Source of the DNA: Porphyrobacter sp.
GTDB lineage: Bacteria > Pseudomonadota > Alphaproteobacteria > Sphingomonadales > Sphingomonadaceae
Length of the DNA stretch: 64,000 nucleotides
Direction: 5' to 3'
NCBI GenBank assembly: GCA_017744315.1
Contig: JAGIBN010000003.1
Coordinates: 124,001-188,000, forward strand
Each line of letters starts with the position of its first letter. Within the stretch, counting starts at the first letter, position 1. Both the position numbers and the translations under genes were made by a program. Positions 1 to 10,490 of the stretch are shown here, piece by piece. The notes under the pieces were generated by a model. It worked only from the letters and a program-made list of their open reading frames with translations. It was not told where the DNA came from and did no database searches.

Positions 1-455
<455 letters not shown>

Positions 456-524
456 TTAATCGTAGAGCAAGCTCCGCTGTCGAGAGCGCTTGCGGCGGAA
501 GCAATCGCCCACTAAGCGGCGCCG

Positions 525-1535
525 ATGACTGCCTATCCCAAGACATCGGCCCTGATGCGCCGTGGAGCCGAGTTCCTCGGTAGCGAACATGCGATCCTGT
601 GCGGCGCCATGAGCTGGGTTTCCGAGCGCAATCTCGTCTCGGCGATCAGCAACGCCGGCGGGTTCGGCGTGATCGCGTGCGGTGCGATGACGCCCGAACT
701 GCTCGACGCGGAGATCGCCGCGACCAAGGCGCTCACGGTGAAGCCGTTCGGCGTCAACCTGATTACAATGCACCCGGACCTGTTCGAACTGATCGAGGTT
801 TGCGGCAAGCATTCGGTCGGCCACGTCGTGCTCGCGGGCGGCATCCCGCCCAAGGGCAGTGTCGAGGCGATCAAGGCCTTCGGCGCCAAGGTCATCGTGT
901 TCGCGCCGACCCTGGCGCTGGCGAAGAAGCTGCTCCGCTCCGGTGGTGACGCGCTGGTGATCGAGGGCATGGAAGCCGGCGGCCACATCGGCCCGGTGGC
1001 GACGAGCGTACTGGCGCAGGAATTCCTGCCCGAGCTCGCCGATGATCATGTGGTGTTCGTCGCCGGCGGCATTGGCCGGGGCGAGGCGATGGCCGGCTAC
1101 CTGGAGATGGGCGCAGTCGGCGTCCAGCTCGGCACCCGCTTCGCCTGCGCGACCGAATCCATCGCCCACCCCGACTTCAAGAAGGCCTTCTTCCGCGCCA
1201 ACGCCCGCGACGCGGTGGCGAGCGTGCAGATCGACCCGCGCCTGCCGGTGATCCCGGTCCGCGCACTCAAGAACAAGGGCACCGAGGAGTTCACCGCCAA
1301 GCAGCGCGAAGTCGCCAACCTGCTCGATGCGGGCTCGGTCGACATGGGTGAGGCGCAGCTGCAGATCGAACGCTTCTGGGCCGGTGCCCTGCGCCGCGCC
1401 GCGATCGATGGCGACGTCGAGAACGGCAGCCTCATGGCCGGTCAGTCGGTCGGGATGGTCACCAAGGAAGAGCCTGTGACCGAGATTATGGCTGCCCTGA
1501 TGGCGGAAAGCGAAGCGGCGCTTAACCGCCGATAA
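525..1535 (+). CDS. Nitronate monooxygenase / 2-nitropropane dioxygenase-family flavoprotein
   Basis: A 336-residue FMN-dependent TIM-barrel enzyme of the nitronate monooxygenase (NPD) family, which also includes FabK-type enoyl-ACP reductases. Visible signatures: AISNAGGFGVI (about 40-50), EGMEAGGHIG with the presumed catalytic His154, FVAGGIGRG, and the phosphate-binding GVQLGTRF (about 198-206). Length fits the family. Family members oxidise alkyl nitronates such as propionate-3-nitronate; the natural substrate here cannot be read from sequence. The start at 525 lacks a strong ribosome site but agrees with the family N-terminus. It is monocistronic, diverging from katG and convergent with the hydrolase at 1569. 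FabK-like activity is the main alternative. Confidence 0.85.
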   Translation: MTAYPKTSALMRRGAEFLGSEHAILCGAMSWVSERNLVSAISNAGGFGVIACGAMTPELLDAEIAATKALTVKPFGVNLITMHPDLFELIEVCGKHSVGHVVLAGGIPPKGSVEAIKAFGAKVIVFAPTLALAKKLLRSGGDALVIEGMEAGGHIGPVATSVLAQEFLPELADDHVVFVAGGIGRGEAMAGYLEMGAVGVQLGTRFACATESIAHPDFKKAFFRANARDAVASVQIDPRLPVIPVRALKNKGTEEFTAKQREVANLLDAGSVDMGEAQLQIERFWAGALRRAAIDGDVENGSLMAGQSVGMVTKEEPVTEIMAALMAESEAALNRR

Positions 1536-1568
1536 GGCTGAGTGAGAGCCGGCGGCTCTCACTTGTGC

Positions 1569-2285
1569 CTATCGCGCAGGGGCTGCCGGAGCGGGCACCG
1601 GAGCGACCGCAAGGTCGAGCAGGATATCGCGCAGTTGCTTGGGCTGATCGGCCATCACGAAGTGGCTCGAATGGCTGTCATGGTATTCCCAGCCGCCTTC
1701 GGCCTGCACTTGGTCGCGGAAGCGGCCGAAGGGGGTAGGCTCCCAGTTGCTGGCGAAGATATAGGCCCGGCGGGGGATCTTCTCTTCCTCTCCGGTCAGG
1801 CGCACGGCTTCGGTCAGGGTTAGCAGCGGGTGACGGCCGATCTGGCCGGGCACGGGCTCGAAATCGACCGAGCCGATCGGGGCGACGAGGCCCGGCGTGT
1901 ATTTCTGGCTGTCAATGTACCAGTTGTGTTCGAACTCGCCGGTGATGTCCCACAGGGACTCGCCGTCGGCCGGGAGGAAGGCGTCGATATAGGCGATGGC
2001 GTCGATCTTGGAGCCGAGCCGCGCGGCGACGCCGGTTATGACCATGCCGCCATAGGAATGGCCCGCCAGGATGAAGCGTTTGTAGCCGGCGTCTTCGATC
2101 TGCTCGCAGACGTCGCTGATATGGTTGGATAAGGTGATGCCGGGGTGGAGCTGGGCCGAACGTGTTCCCAGGCCCGTGAGAGCGGCCACCAGGACCCGAT
2201 GCCCCGCCTCGCGCAGGTCGCTTGCCAATTGCTCGTAGCCATGCCCGCCGCCCCAGGCGCCGTGGACCAGGACATAGTTCGCCAT
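1569..2285 (-). CDS. Alpha/beta-fold hydrolase (hydroxynitrile lyase / esterase-like)
   Basis: A 238-residue alpha/beta hydrolase. It begins MANYVLVHGAWGGG, the oxyanion-hole region of the plant-esterase/hydroxynitrile-lyase-like subfamily. The nucleophile elbow GHSYGG places Ser77. AYIDAFLP follows, and a C-terminal HSSHF segment supplies the likely catalytic His. The start at 2285 is chosen over an upstream in-frame ATG because a GAGGAG ribosome site lies just before it and the protein then begins at the family's first beta strand. The C-terminus ends in an Ala/Pro-rich tail. It sits downstream of ligM but is separated by about 270 bp containing two strong hairpins, so it is probably a separate unit. 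Substrate unknown. Confidence 0.85.
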   Translation of the reverse strand: MANYVLVHGAWGGGHGYEQLASDLREAGHRVLVAALTGLGTRSAQLHPGITLSNHISDVCEQIEDAGYKRFILAGHSYGGMVITGVAARLGSKIDAIAYIDAFLPADGESLWDITGEFEHNWYIDSQKYTPGLVAPIGSVDFEPVPGQIGRHPLLTLTEAVRLTGEEEKIPRRAYIFASNWEPTPFGRFRDQVQAEGGWEYHDSHSSHFVMADQPKQLRDILLDLAVAPVPAPAAPAR

Positions 2286-2461
2286 CGCACGCTCCTCACT
2301 TACCGTCCCCCCTGCGGGGGAGGAGCCGTCCCGAGAACGGTGCAGGTGTCGGAAATGGCCCGGTGCAACCCGCTCGCCGAACCGATCCGCCATCCTATGG
2401 ATGCCCCGCGGTAACATGCCCTGATGTTGGCCGTTGCCAAGGGGGACTTACCCCCAAAGCA

Positions 2462-2494
2462 ATGGCCCATGAACCCGCAGGGTCCATGGGCCAT
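2462..2494 (-). terminator. Perfect hairpin downstream of ligM
   Basis: ATGGCCCATG (2462-2471) and CATGGGCCAT (2485-2494) form a perfect 10-bp stem with a 13-nt loop. It lies downstream of the ligM stop and probably acts with the next hairpin as a transcription stop or mRNA 3'-end protector. A strong U-tract is not evident. Confidence 0.5.
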
Positions 2495-2502
2495 CTTCGG
2501 GT

Positions 2503-2528
2503 AAGGCCTCGGGGGGGAGTGAGGCCTT
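2503..2528 (-). terminator. Second hairpin downstream of ligM
   Basis: AAGGCCTC (2503-2510) pairs perfectly with GAGGCCTT (2521-2528) around a G-rich loop, 27 bp after the ligM stop. Two stable stems in tandem suggest the end of the ligM transcript. Confidence 0.5.
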
Positions 2529-2554
2529 GCCTAGCTTGTTGGGCCTAGCTGGCC

Positions 2555-4496
<1,942 letters not shown>

Positions 4497-4497
<1 letters not shown>

Positions 4498-4625
4498 TGC
4501 TCGACCTCCTTTTCGATTGGCTTTTCGAACTCCTGCCTCGGTGGGTCCAAATCGCGATCGTTATCGCGTTCGTCGGGCTGATCGCGCTGGTGTTGGCATG
4601 GATCTACTGGCCGCAGCCCCACTAG
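4497..4625 (+). CDS. 42-residue single-pass membrane protein
   Basis: A very small gene. The ATG at 4497 overlaps the stop codon of the VOC gene (TGATG), which supports translation by coupling. The product has an amphipathic start (MLDLLFDWLFELLPRW), then one hydrophobic helix (about residues 17-37) ending in WIYWPQPH. No family is recognised. Small proteins of this shape often tether or stabilise a membrane partner, which is inference only. Its placement in the ligM-divergent unit suggests a role near aromatic uptake or metabolism. It could be a chance frame, but the exact stop-start overlap and clean transmembrane profile argue for a real gene. Confidence 0.55.
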
Positions 4626-4694
4626 GCGCCGCGGTGCACGTGGCGCCTGGAGCCGACACTGCTGCTCGGCCCCAGGCGTTGTTCTGAGAGGTTA

Positions 4695-5129
4695 CTAAGT
4701 CGCCGCAGCGGTTGGCGTAGCGGTTGCCGCCACGGGCCTCACCGTCACCGGATCGCCTTTATCGGGCGTGGCCGTGAACGACCCGTCCGCGGCAGGGGCG
4801 GTTTCGACGTAGCACAGTGGATGCGAGCCTTCGGTGCTCGGCGTGAAGCACGTCTTGAAGTCGACGGTCGCCCAGGTCCCCTGCTCGGTCACAACGCCCT
4901 TTGCATCGGTGTCGGTGTAGGTCCCGTCAGGCGCAAGCACAGTAGTGGTCACTGTACCGTCCTTGGCTGTGACCGCGTAAGTCCCTGCCGGAGATCCATT
5001 GGCCGAAACCTGGGCCGCAACGGGTTCCGCAGTTGGCGTGGGGGTTTCTGTGGCTTCGGGTTCTTGTGCGGGCTGGCTGTTACAGCCGGCCAGGACGAGC
5101 GGTAGCATTACCATCATCAGCTTGCGCAT
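4695..5129 (-). CDS. Hypothetical lipoprotein, Thr/Pro/Ala-rich
   Basis: A 144-residue lipoprotein precursor. The signal MRKLMMVMLPLVLAGC ends in a clear LAGC lipobox, with Cys16 the predicted lipidated residue. A low-complexity linker rich in Pro, Thr and Glu follows. The soluble domain is short and beta-rich, with GTYAVTAKDG and GTYTDTDAKG repeats, and has cysteines in KTCF and PLCY that may form a disulphide. The C-terminus is again Ala/Thr-rich. No specific family is recognised. It stands alone between the VOC unit and the TauD operon. Confidence 0.75.
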   Translation of the reverse strand: MRKLMMVMLPLVLAGCNSQPAQEPEATETPTPTAEPVAAQVSANGSPAGTYAVTAKDGTVTTTVLAPDGTYTDTDAKGVVTEQGTWATVDFKTCFTPSTEGSHPLCYVETAPAADGSFTATPDKGDPVTVRPVAATATPTAAAT

Positions 5130-5210
5130 GGATGCACTCCCATTCCGGGAAGCGACCGCGGCGACGCCGTTACCACGTTGAGACCTGAGAAAAAACCGAC
5201 TTCGCGAGAA

Positions 5211-6110
5211 TCAGACCGGCTTCGTACCCGCCGTCGTCGTGCGGTACATCTCGCGCCGATAGCCGTCGTAGTCGTTCGGCCCGAGGTGCATCGCGCTGCG
5301 GTTGTCCCACATCGCCACCATCCCCGCCTCCCACCGCAACCGGCAGCAGAATGCCGCCTGGGTGCAATGCGCGACGAGGAAGTCGACGATCGGCTTGGCC
5401 TCGAACGTGGTCATGCCTTCGAAGCCGGCGGTGTAGGTGTCGCAGATGTAGAGCGATTCCTCGCCAGTCTCCGGATGGGTGCGCACCAGCGGGTGGTAGG
5501 TGCCGCGCTGGCCCTGCTCGAACTGCTCCTTGTCGGCGAACGGAATTGCCTTGCCCATCAGCTTGGTCTGCGTGGCGTAGTTGTTGGCCGCGCTCATGTG
5601 GACGCGCAAGGGGCGCAGCATGTCCTGGTAGGTCTTGCTCAGGTGGCGGAAGGCGAGCGCGCAGTTGGCCCAGCTGGTATCGCCGCCGAACGGAGGGACC
5701 TCAACCGCGCGCAGGGTGGTGATCGCGGGCGGCTCTTCGAGGAAGGGCGAGTCGGTGTGCCAGCCGCCTCCGAACAGGCTGGCGGACTTGGTTTCGGCTT
5801 CCTTGATGATCGGGTGGACCTCGCGGTGTCCCGGAACACCTTGGGTGTAAGCGTCGATCGCGAAGGGCCCGAGGCGCGCGCCGAATTCCTCATGCTCGGC
5901 ATGCGTCAGGAACTGGTCGCGCAGGTAGATCATCTTGTGGCGATAGAGCGCCTGCTTGAGCTCCTCGAACGCCGCATCCGACATCTCGGGCAGGCGCACG
6001 CCGACGACTTCCGCCCCCATCGCGCCCGAGAGCGGCTCGACCTTGATGTGCTCGTATTCGAGAGCATGGTTGTCGAAGTCACCGGCCGGGGTGACGCGGA
6101 TTTCCCACAT
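5211..6110 (-). CDS. TauD/TfdA-family Fe(II)/2-oxoglutarate dioxygenase
   Basis: A 299-residue non-haem iron, 2-oxoglutarate-dependent dioxygenase. The facial triad is visible: GGWHTDSPF gives His118 and Asp120, and SAMHLGPNDY gives the distal His275. The Arg-rich YRREMYR near the C-terminus is expected to bind 2-oxoglutarate carboxylate. GDTSWANC fits the family core. Relatives hydroxylate taurine, aryloxyalkanoates or other small acids; the substrate is unknown. Its start is 4 bp after the stop of the MFS permease gene, so the pair forms an operon in which import and oxidative cleavage of one substrate are plausible. A second TfdA paralogue lies at 50850. Confidence 0.9.
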   Translation of the reverse strand: MWEIRVTPAGDFDNHALEYEHIKVEPLSGAMGAEVVGVRLPEMSDAAFEELKQALYRHKMIYLRDQFLTHAEHEEFGARLGPFAIDAYTQGVPGHREVHPIIKEAETKSASLFGGGWHTDSPFLEEPPAITTLRAVEVPPFGGDTSWANCALAFRHLSKTYQDMLRPLRVHMSAANNYATQTKLMGKAIPFADKEQFEQGQRGTYHPLVRTHPETGEESLYICDTYTAGFEGMTTFEAKPIVDFLVAHCTQAAFCCRLRWEAGMVAMWDNRSAMHLGPNDYDGYRREMYRTTTAGTKPV

Positions 6111-6113
6111 GGT

Positions 6114-7370
6114 TCAGGCTTCCTTTGGCGCTCCGGCGATCCGGGGGGCGGTCTCCTTCAGGAACAATGCCGCGAACCCGGCCAGCAAGGCAAGCGCGAT
6201 GCAGATCATGAAGACCGACGACAGGCCATAAGTGTCGGCGACCTCGCCCGCGACGGGCGGCAGGATTACCCCGCCAACGAACTCTGCCGTACCCATCGAC
6301 AGACCGACCGCGGTCGTGGCTAGCGCCGGGCTGACGCTCTCCGCCGGGACGGTGGCACAGTAGAGCGGAGCTATCCCGAGCGGCAGCCAGCCGATCAGGA
6401 TCGCGCCCGCCAGCAGCGTCGGATCGCCCGGCAGCAGAAGCAGCGCGAGCGGGGAGCCGACACAGGCGAGCGAGCCGAAGATCAGCACCGGCTTGCGACC
6501 GATGCGGTCCGAGAGAAACGGAAGCCCGATCCCGCCGACGATTCCGGCGATGCCGCCCATCGAGATGACCCAGCCTGCGGTGGTCGGCGAGAGGCCTTTG
6601 TCCTCGGTCAGGAATAGCGACAGGAAGGTGTTTTGCAGCACCAGCCACGCCGTCACGCAGGCAGCGACGGCAAGCGCTACGCGCATGTTGCGCAGGCCCA
6701 GCAACGTGCGGAGCGCCTGGACGAAATTGCTCGCCGCCTCGTCCTGCACCGGAGCGATCTTGGGGTCGGGCCGCATGAACACCGCGAGCAACGCCACGAG
6801 AAGCAAGCCCGGCAGGATCGAGAGGAACATCGCTGTGCGCCAGCCGTGGTCGTCCGCCAGTTGCGTCGCCACGATCGGGCCGAGGAAACCGGCCAGGCCG
6901 AACGCGCCGACCATCTGCATGAAGCCCATGTTGACCCCGCGCCGTTCGGGCTTGCTCGTCTCTGCGATCACGGTCTGGCCGATCGGCACCATCGGCCCTT
7001 CGGCAATGCCGAGGGCGAAGCGCGCGGCGAGCAGGGTCGTGAAAGTCAGCGCCAACCCGCCGGCTCCCGAGCCGAGCGAGAACACCAGCGTGCAGATGAT
7101 CAGGATCGTCTTGCGCCGCCCGGTGCGGTCGGCCAGCCGTCCGCCGAAGAACGCGCTCAGCGCAACTGCGCCCGAGAGCGCTCCGGCGAGCCAGCCGACT
7201 TCCGCGTTAGAGAGCCCGAGGTCGGCGACGATGTACGGCGCCAGGAACGCCACCGTCAGCCTGTCGAACGCGACAACGCCGTTCGCCAGCGTCAGAAGCA
7301 GCAAGAGCGTAAGTTCGTAGCGCCGGGTTATGGGCGCGGCTTGTGTGCCCGCTTGAGCGACTGTGGCCAT
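6114..7370 (-). CDS. MFS transporter
   Basis: A 418-residue major-facilitator permease with 12 predicted hydrophobic segments. ANGVVAFDRLTVAFLAPYI forms helix 1 with an acidic residue typical of organic-anion symporters. Motif A is GGRLADRTGRRK after helix 2, and its second-half counterpart is PFLSDRIGRKP. A short hydrophilic central loop follows helix 6. Related permeases import aromatic or small carboxylic acids; the substrate here is inferred only from the adjacent dioxygenase. The start at 7370 is preferred to an upstream ATG because GGGGAGG lies about 10 nt before it. A hairpin at 7416-7436 separates it from the upstream oxidoreductase. Confidence 0.9.
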   Translation of the reverse strand: MATVAQAGTQAAPITRRYELTLLLLLTLANGVVAFDRLTVAFLAPYIVADLGLSNAEVGWLAGALSGAVALSAFFGGRLADRTGRRKTILIICTLVFSLGSGAGGLALTFTTLLAARFALGIAEGPMVPIGQTVIAETSKPERRGVNMGFMQMVGAFGLAGFLGPIVATQLADDHGWRTAMFLSILPGLLLVALLAVFMRPDPKIAPVQDEAASNFVQALRTLLGLRNMRVALAVAACVTAWLVLQNTFLSLFLTEDKGLSPTTAGWVISMGGIAGIVGGIGLPFLSDRIGRKPVLIFGSLACVGSPLALLLLPGDPTLLAGAILIGWLPLGIAPLYCATVPAESVSPALATTAVGLSMGTAEFVGGVILPPVAGEVADTYGLSSVFMICIALALLAGFAALFLKETAPRIAGAPKEA

Positions 7371-7415
7371 CCTCTCGTTCCTCCCCATCACTCGTCGTTG
7401 CGAGCGAAGCCATCC

Positions 7416-7436
7416 GGGGCGGTTCTATGCCGCCCC
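7416..7436 (-). terminator. Hairpin terminator after the quinone-oxidoreductase-like gene
   Basis: GGGGCGG (7416-7422) and CCGCCCC (7430-7436) form a perfect 7-bp GC stem with a 7-nt loop in the gap after the gene at 7484. A second short stem GGAGGGC/GCCCTCC follows near 7458. It probably ends transcription before the MFS gene. Confidence 0.5.
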
Positions 7437-7483
7437 TGGATTGCCGTGGAGGATGGGGGAGGGCTGGCCCTCCGTCAATCCGA

Positions 7484-8491
7484 TCAGACCAGCTCGATCA
7501 CCGTCTTGGAGAAGCTCTCCGGACCCCAGGCGTGGGCATAGGCGTCCTTCGCCTGTTCGAAGCCGAAGCGCTGGCCGATCAGCGGCTTGATGCCGTTGGC
7601 GTCGACCGCCGCGTTGAGGCGCCGGGCCATCGCGGTGGAGCCGACGAAGATGCCGCGCATCGTGCCCGCGGTCATCATCAGCCCGCGCGGGTTGGGTCCG
7701 CCCTCGGGGGAGAGCACGCCGATCAAGGCCACCTCGCCATGGGTGCGCAGCGCCGCCATCGACTGTTCCGCCGTCCCCGCGCCGCCGACTTCGACGACCT
7801 TGTCGACCCCGCCCAGCTCCTGGCCGATGAAGCGGCCCCAGTCGGGCATCGCCTTGTAGTTGACCGTATGCGCGGCGCCGAGCTCGCGGATCCGCTCCAG
7901 CTTGGTGTGCGAGGAGGAGGTAGCGATGACCTCGCACCCGCCTGCCCGTGCCAGCTGCAGCGCCAGCATCGACACGCCGCCGCTGCCGAGCACAAGGACC
8001 TTGTGCCCCGGAAGCAGTGCGCGCGGCCCTTCGTAGAGCGCGTTCCACGCGGTCACGCCGGCACACGGAAGGCAGGCGGCTTCGGCATAGTCGAGGCTCT
8101 CGGCCATCGGTACGACGCCAGCTTCGGGAAGCACCACCAGTTCGGCCAGCATGCCGGGCGCGAAGCCGTCACCCAGCGCCGGGCCCATGCGCGGCGGGCC
8201 GTCTTCCCAGTTCATGAAGAACGAACCCTGGACCCGGTCGCCTTCCTTGAACTTCGTCACGCCCGCACCGACCGCGACCACCTGGCCCGCGCCATCGCTA
8301 AGCGGGATCGCGGGAGCCTTCAGCGCACCGCCGAAGTACTTGCCGGCCGCGACGGCGAAGTCGCGGTAATTGATTGAACAGGCATGGACTTGAATCAGAA
8401 CTTCGCCCGGTCCGGGCGTCGGGTCGGGAAGAGTCTCGACGTAGAGCTTGTCGAACCCGTCCGAGTTCGCCGGCAACATCCATGCACGCAT
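7484..8491 (-). CDS. Zinc-lacking MDR-family NAD(P)H:quinone oxidoreductase / alcohol dehydrogenase-like
   Basis: A 335-residue medium-chain dehydrogenase/reductase. The N-terminal GroES-like domain has PGPGEVLIQVHACSINYRDF, where the Cys that would bind catalytic zinc is Asn-Tyr. The Rossmann domain begins VLVLGSGGVSMLALQLA and contains ATSSSHTKLERIRELGA. Without the structural-zinc Cys cluster it resembles quinone oxidoreductases or crotonyl-CoA-like reductases rather than true alcohol dehydrogenases. The reaction is likely NAD(P)H-dependent reduction of an enone or quinone. It is preceded by a 142-bp gap after the GST gene, so co-transcription with that gene is uncertain. Confidence 0.85.
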   Translation of the reverse strand: MRAWMLPANSDGFDKLYVETLPDPTPGPGEVLIQVHACSINYRDFAVAAGKYFGGALKAPAIPLSDGAGQVVAVGAGVTKFKEGDRVQGSFFMNWEDGPPRMGPALGDGFAPGMLAELVVLPEAGVVPMAESLDYAEAACLPCAGVTAWNALYEGPRALLPGHKVLVLGSGGVSMLALQLARAGGCEVIATSSSHTKLERIRELGAAHTVNYKAMPDWGRFIGQELGGVDKVVEVGGAGTAEQSMAALRTHGEVALIGVLSPEGGPNPRGLMMTAGTMRGIFVGSTAMARRLNAAVDANGIKPLIGQRFGFEQAKDAYAHAWGPESFSKTVIELV

Positions 8492-8633
8492 ATATCGGTT
8501 TCCCCTTGGTCTTGCCCATTGCGCTCACCCGGAGGAGGAAGAGCGCTACGGCGAGCAGTTTTCTGCCTAGCCGCTATCGGGAGGAGGTAGCAGCGATGGC
8601 TCCCCTCCTCCAGTCATCCTTGCCGGGGTTTGC

Positions 8634-9395
8634 TCAGCGATCGCCGCTCCAGGTGCGCAGGCCGGGAGCCGTGCGGTCCTCCGCCTTCAGAGCCTCGGCC
8701 ACCGCAGGGCGCGTCGTAACCCGCTCGCGCCATTCGACAAGGCGCGGATAGTTCGCGGCGACGTCCTTTTCCGGGAACATCCGCTCCACCATCATCCCGC
8801 AGTGCGAGTAGAAGTTGATGTCGGCGAGAGTGTAGTCATTCCCCGCCAGCCAGGCGGTTTCGCCGAGCTGCTTTTCGATCTTGGCGAGCGCGTAGTCGAT
8901 CTTGTCGCTGGCGTTCTGCAGGTCCGCCTCGGAAAAGCCCGAGCGCGCGGTCGACCACTTCTTGCGCTGGTCGGGCAGCGGGATGTGGCTCAGCAGTTCC
9001 TCGAACGTCCCCTCGTCGATGTTGCGCGCGATCACGCCGACCAGGCGATGCCAGCCATGCATCGAGACGTGGTTCATCACGTGCTCGTCGACGAACTTGT
9101 TCCAGTACCGCATCCGCGCCGCGCCAACGGGATCGCGGGGCCGAAGAGGAAGCGCGTCGGGGAAGGCATCCTCGAGGTATTCGTTGATCACCGTGGTGTG
9201 GGTGATGATCGTCCCGTCATGGTCGAGCACCGGCACCTGGCCTTCGGGATTGATCGCCACGAACCAGTCCGAATGCTGTTCGAACTTGTGCAGGTCGACA
9301 TAGATGCTCTCGTAGGCGAGCCCCTTTTCCTTGAGCGGGATCATCGACTTGAGCGAGTTCGCCAGCGGTTCGGCGTGGTAGTACTTCAGTGCCAT
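8634..9395 (-). CDS. Glutathione S-transferase resembling beta-etherase LigF
   Basis: A 253-residue GST with an N-terminal thioredoxin fold and a helical C-domain. Segments match my recollection of LigF of SYK-6, which cleaves the beta-O-4 ether of lignin dimers with glutathione: ANSLK (Asn13, Ser14 at the same positions), the KFEQHSDWF and INPEGQVPVLDHDG region, VINEYLEDAFP, and later the GWHR...VKWxxAREGF-type segment, here GWHRLVGV and KKWSTARSGF. Overall length also fits. It is the last gene after the zinc-ribbon gene (22 bp), so it may belong to the amidohydrolase/SDR operon. The start has GAGAGGCACG upstream. A general GST with another thioether reaction is possible; substrate specificity is inference. 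Confidence 0.75.
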   Translation of the reverse strand: MALKYYHAEPLANSLKSMIPLKEKGLAYESIYVDLHKFEQHSDWFVAINPEGQVPVLDHDGTIITHTTVINEYLEDAFPDALPLRPRDPVGAARMRYWNKFVDEHVMNHVSMHGWHRLVGVIARNIDEGTFEELLSHIPLPDQRKKWSTARSGFSEADLQNASDKIDYALAKIEKQLGETAWLAGNDYTLADINFYSHCGMMVERMFPEKDVAANYPRLVEWRERVTTRPAVAEALKAEDRTAPGLRTWSGDR

Positions 9396-9417
9396 CGTGC
9401 CTCTCAGTTTAAGTCCG

Positions 9418-9744
9418 TTATTCGGATTGAATCGGTAAGGTCAGGTCGTTGCCGCATTTGCTGCAACGTCTTGCTGGCCACGGCACGGTCCAAAGAAGGC
9501 CGCGCATGAACACAGATCGATTGCATTGCGGGCACGCGATCAGAAACGAGCCAAAACCAGAAAAAAGCACCCAGACCACGGCCAAGGGCAGAATTACCCA
9601 AGGCAACGCCGAGCTGGATGGGATGCCGATCAGGGCGGCAGCAAATGGAATACCCCAGATAATCAGGACCGCGCCTGCGATGGAGGTCAGCATGTGACGC
9701 CTACCCCGTAGGTACACGGTCATCGCCTGACGCGGTTCGGCCAT
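9418..9744 (-). CDS. Small membrane protein with C-terminal zinc ribbon
   Basis: A 108-residue protein with two hydrophobic helices (about residues 18-40 and 46-68) followed by a cytoplasmic-type rubredoxin-like zinc knuckle, ACPQCNRSVF ... RRCSKCGNDL. The start ATG at 9744 overlaps the stop of the SDR gene (TGATG), so it is translationally coupled. No specific family is recognised. Membrane zinc-ribbon proteins of this size are widespread hypothetical proteins. It sits between an SDR and the LigF-like GST. Confidence 0.75.
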   Translation of the reverse strand: MAEPRQAMTVYLRGRRHMLTSIAGAVLIIWGIPFAAALIGIPSSSALPWVILPLAVVWVLFSGFGSFLIACPQCNRSVFMRGLLWTVPWPARRCSKCGNDLTLPIQSE

Positions 9745-10490
9745 CAGACCTCGATGCTTTCCAGAACGCCGCCATCGACGGCCCAATCCTGCCCCGTGAC
9801 GTGGCTCGCCGCGTCGCTCAGGAGGAACGCGGCGACTTCGGCCAGCTCCTCGGGCGAGCCCATGCGGCGCTGGGGGATGCGGGCTTCGATCTTGCCTTGC
9901 TGCTCGGGCGGGATGCGGTCGAGCGCTTCGGTGCGGATGAAGCCGGGGATGATGCAGTTGGCGCGGATATTGTGCGGCGCCATTTCGACCGCGATCGCGC
10001 GGGTCAGGCCGAGCACGCCGTGCTTGGAGGCGACATAGGCCGGGTTCATCGCCATGCCGCGCTTCGAGCCCATCGAGCCGGTGACGAGGATCACGCCCTT
10101 CTTCGCCTCGATCATCGCCGGCAGGACTTTCTGGATCGCCCAGAACACGCTGGTCAGGTTCACACGGACGGTTTGTTCGAACACCTCCGGGTCAAAGTGG
10201 ACCGCCGGAGTAAAGCCTCCGGTGAGGCCGGCATTGGCGAACAGGCCGTGGATCGGGCCGAAGTGCGCCGCGGCCACATCGAGCGCGGCTTCGAGCTGGG
10301 CCTTGTCGCCGACATCGGCGGCGAAACCGGCGGCATTGGCGCCGATCTCTGCGACAGCCTCGTCAAGCATCTCCTGGCGGCGGGCGAGTAGCGAGACCTT
10401 GGCACCGCGCTCTGCCAGCAATCTGGCTGCGACGAGGCCGATCCCACTGGACGCGCCGGTAACGACGATATGCTGGCCGCCAAAATCCAT
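9744..10490 (-). CDS. SDR-family NAD(P)-dependent oxidoreductase
   Basis: A 248-residue classical short-chain dehydrogenase. The cofactor motif TGASSGIG spans residues 11-18, NAG is at about 86-88, the catalytic Ser is near 139-142 (VTGSMGS), and YVASK gives Tyr152 and Lys156. PGFIRTEAL and the C-terminal GQDWAVDGGV are typical of 3-oxoacyl-reductase-like SDRs. The substrate is unknown. It is tightly linked: its ATG overlaps the stop of the phosphatase-like gene (TGATG), and its own stop overlaps the start of the zinc-ribbon gene. The operon order is amidohydrolase, phosphatase-like, SDR, zinc-ribbon, possibly GST. Confidence 0.9.
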   Translation of the reverse strand: MDFGGQHIVVTGASSGIGLVAARLLAERGAKVSLLARRQEMLDEAVAEIGANAAGFAADVGDKAQLEAALDVAAAHFGPIHGLFANAGLTGGFTPAVHFDPEVFEQTVRVNLTSVFWAIQKVLPAMIEAKKGVILVTGSMGSKRGMAMNPAYVASKHGVLGLTRAIAVEMAPHNIRANCIIPGFIRTEALDRIPPEQQGKIEARIPQRRMGSPEELAEVAAFLLSDAASHVTGQDWAVDGGVLESIEV

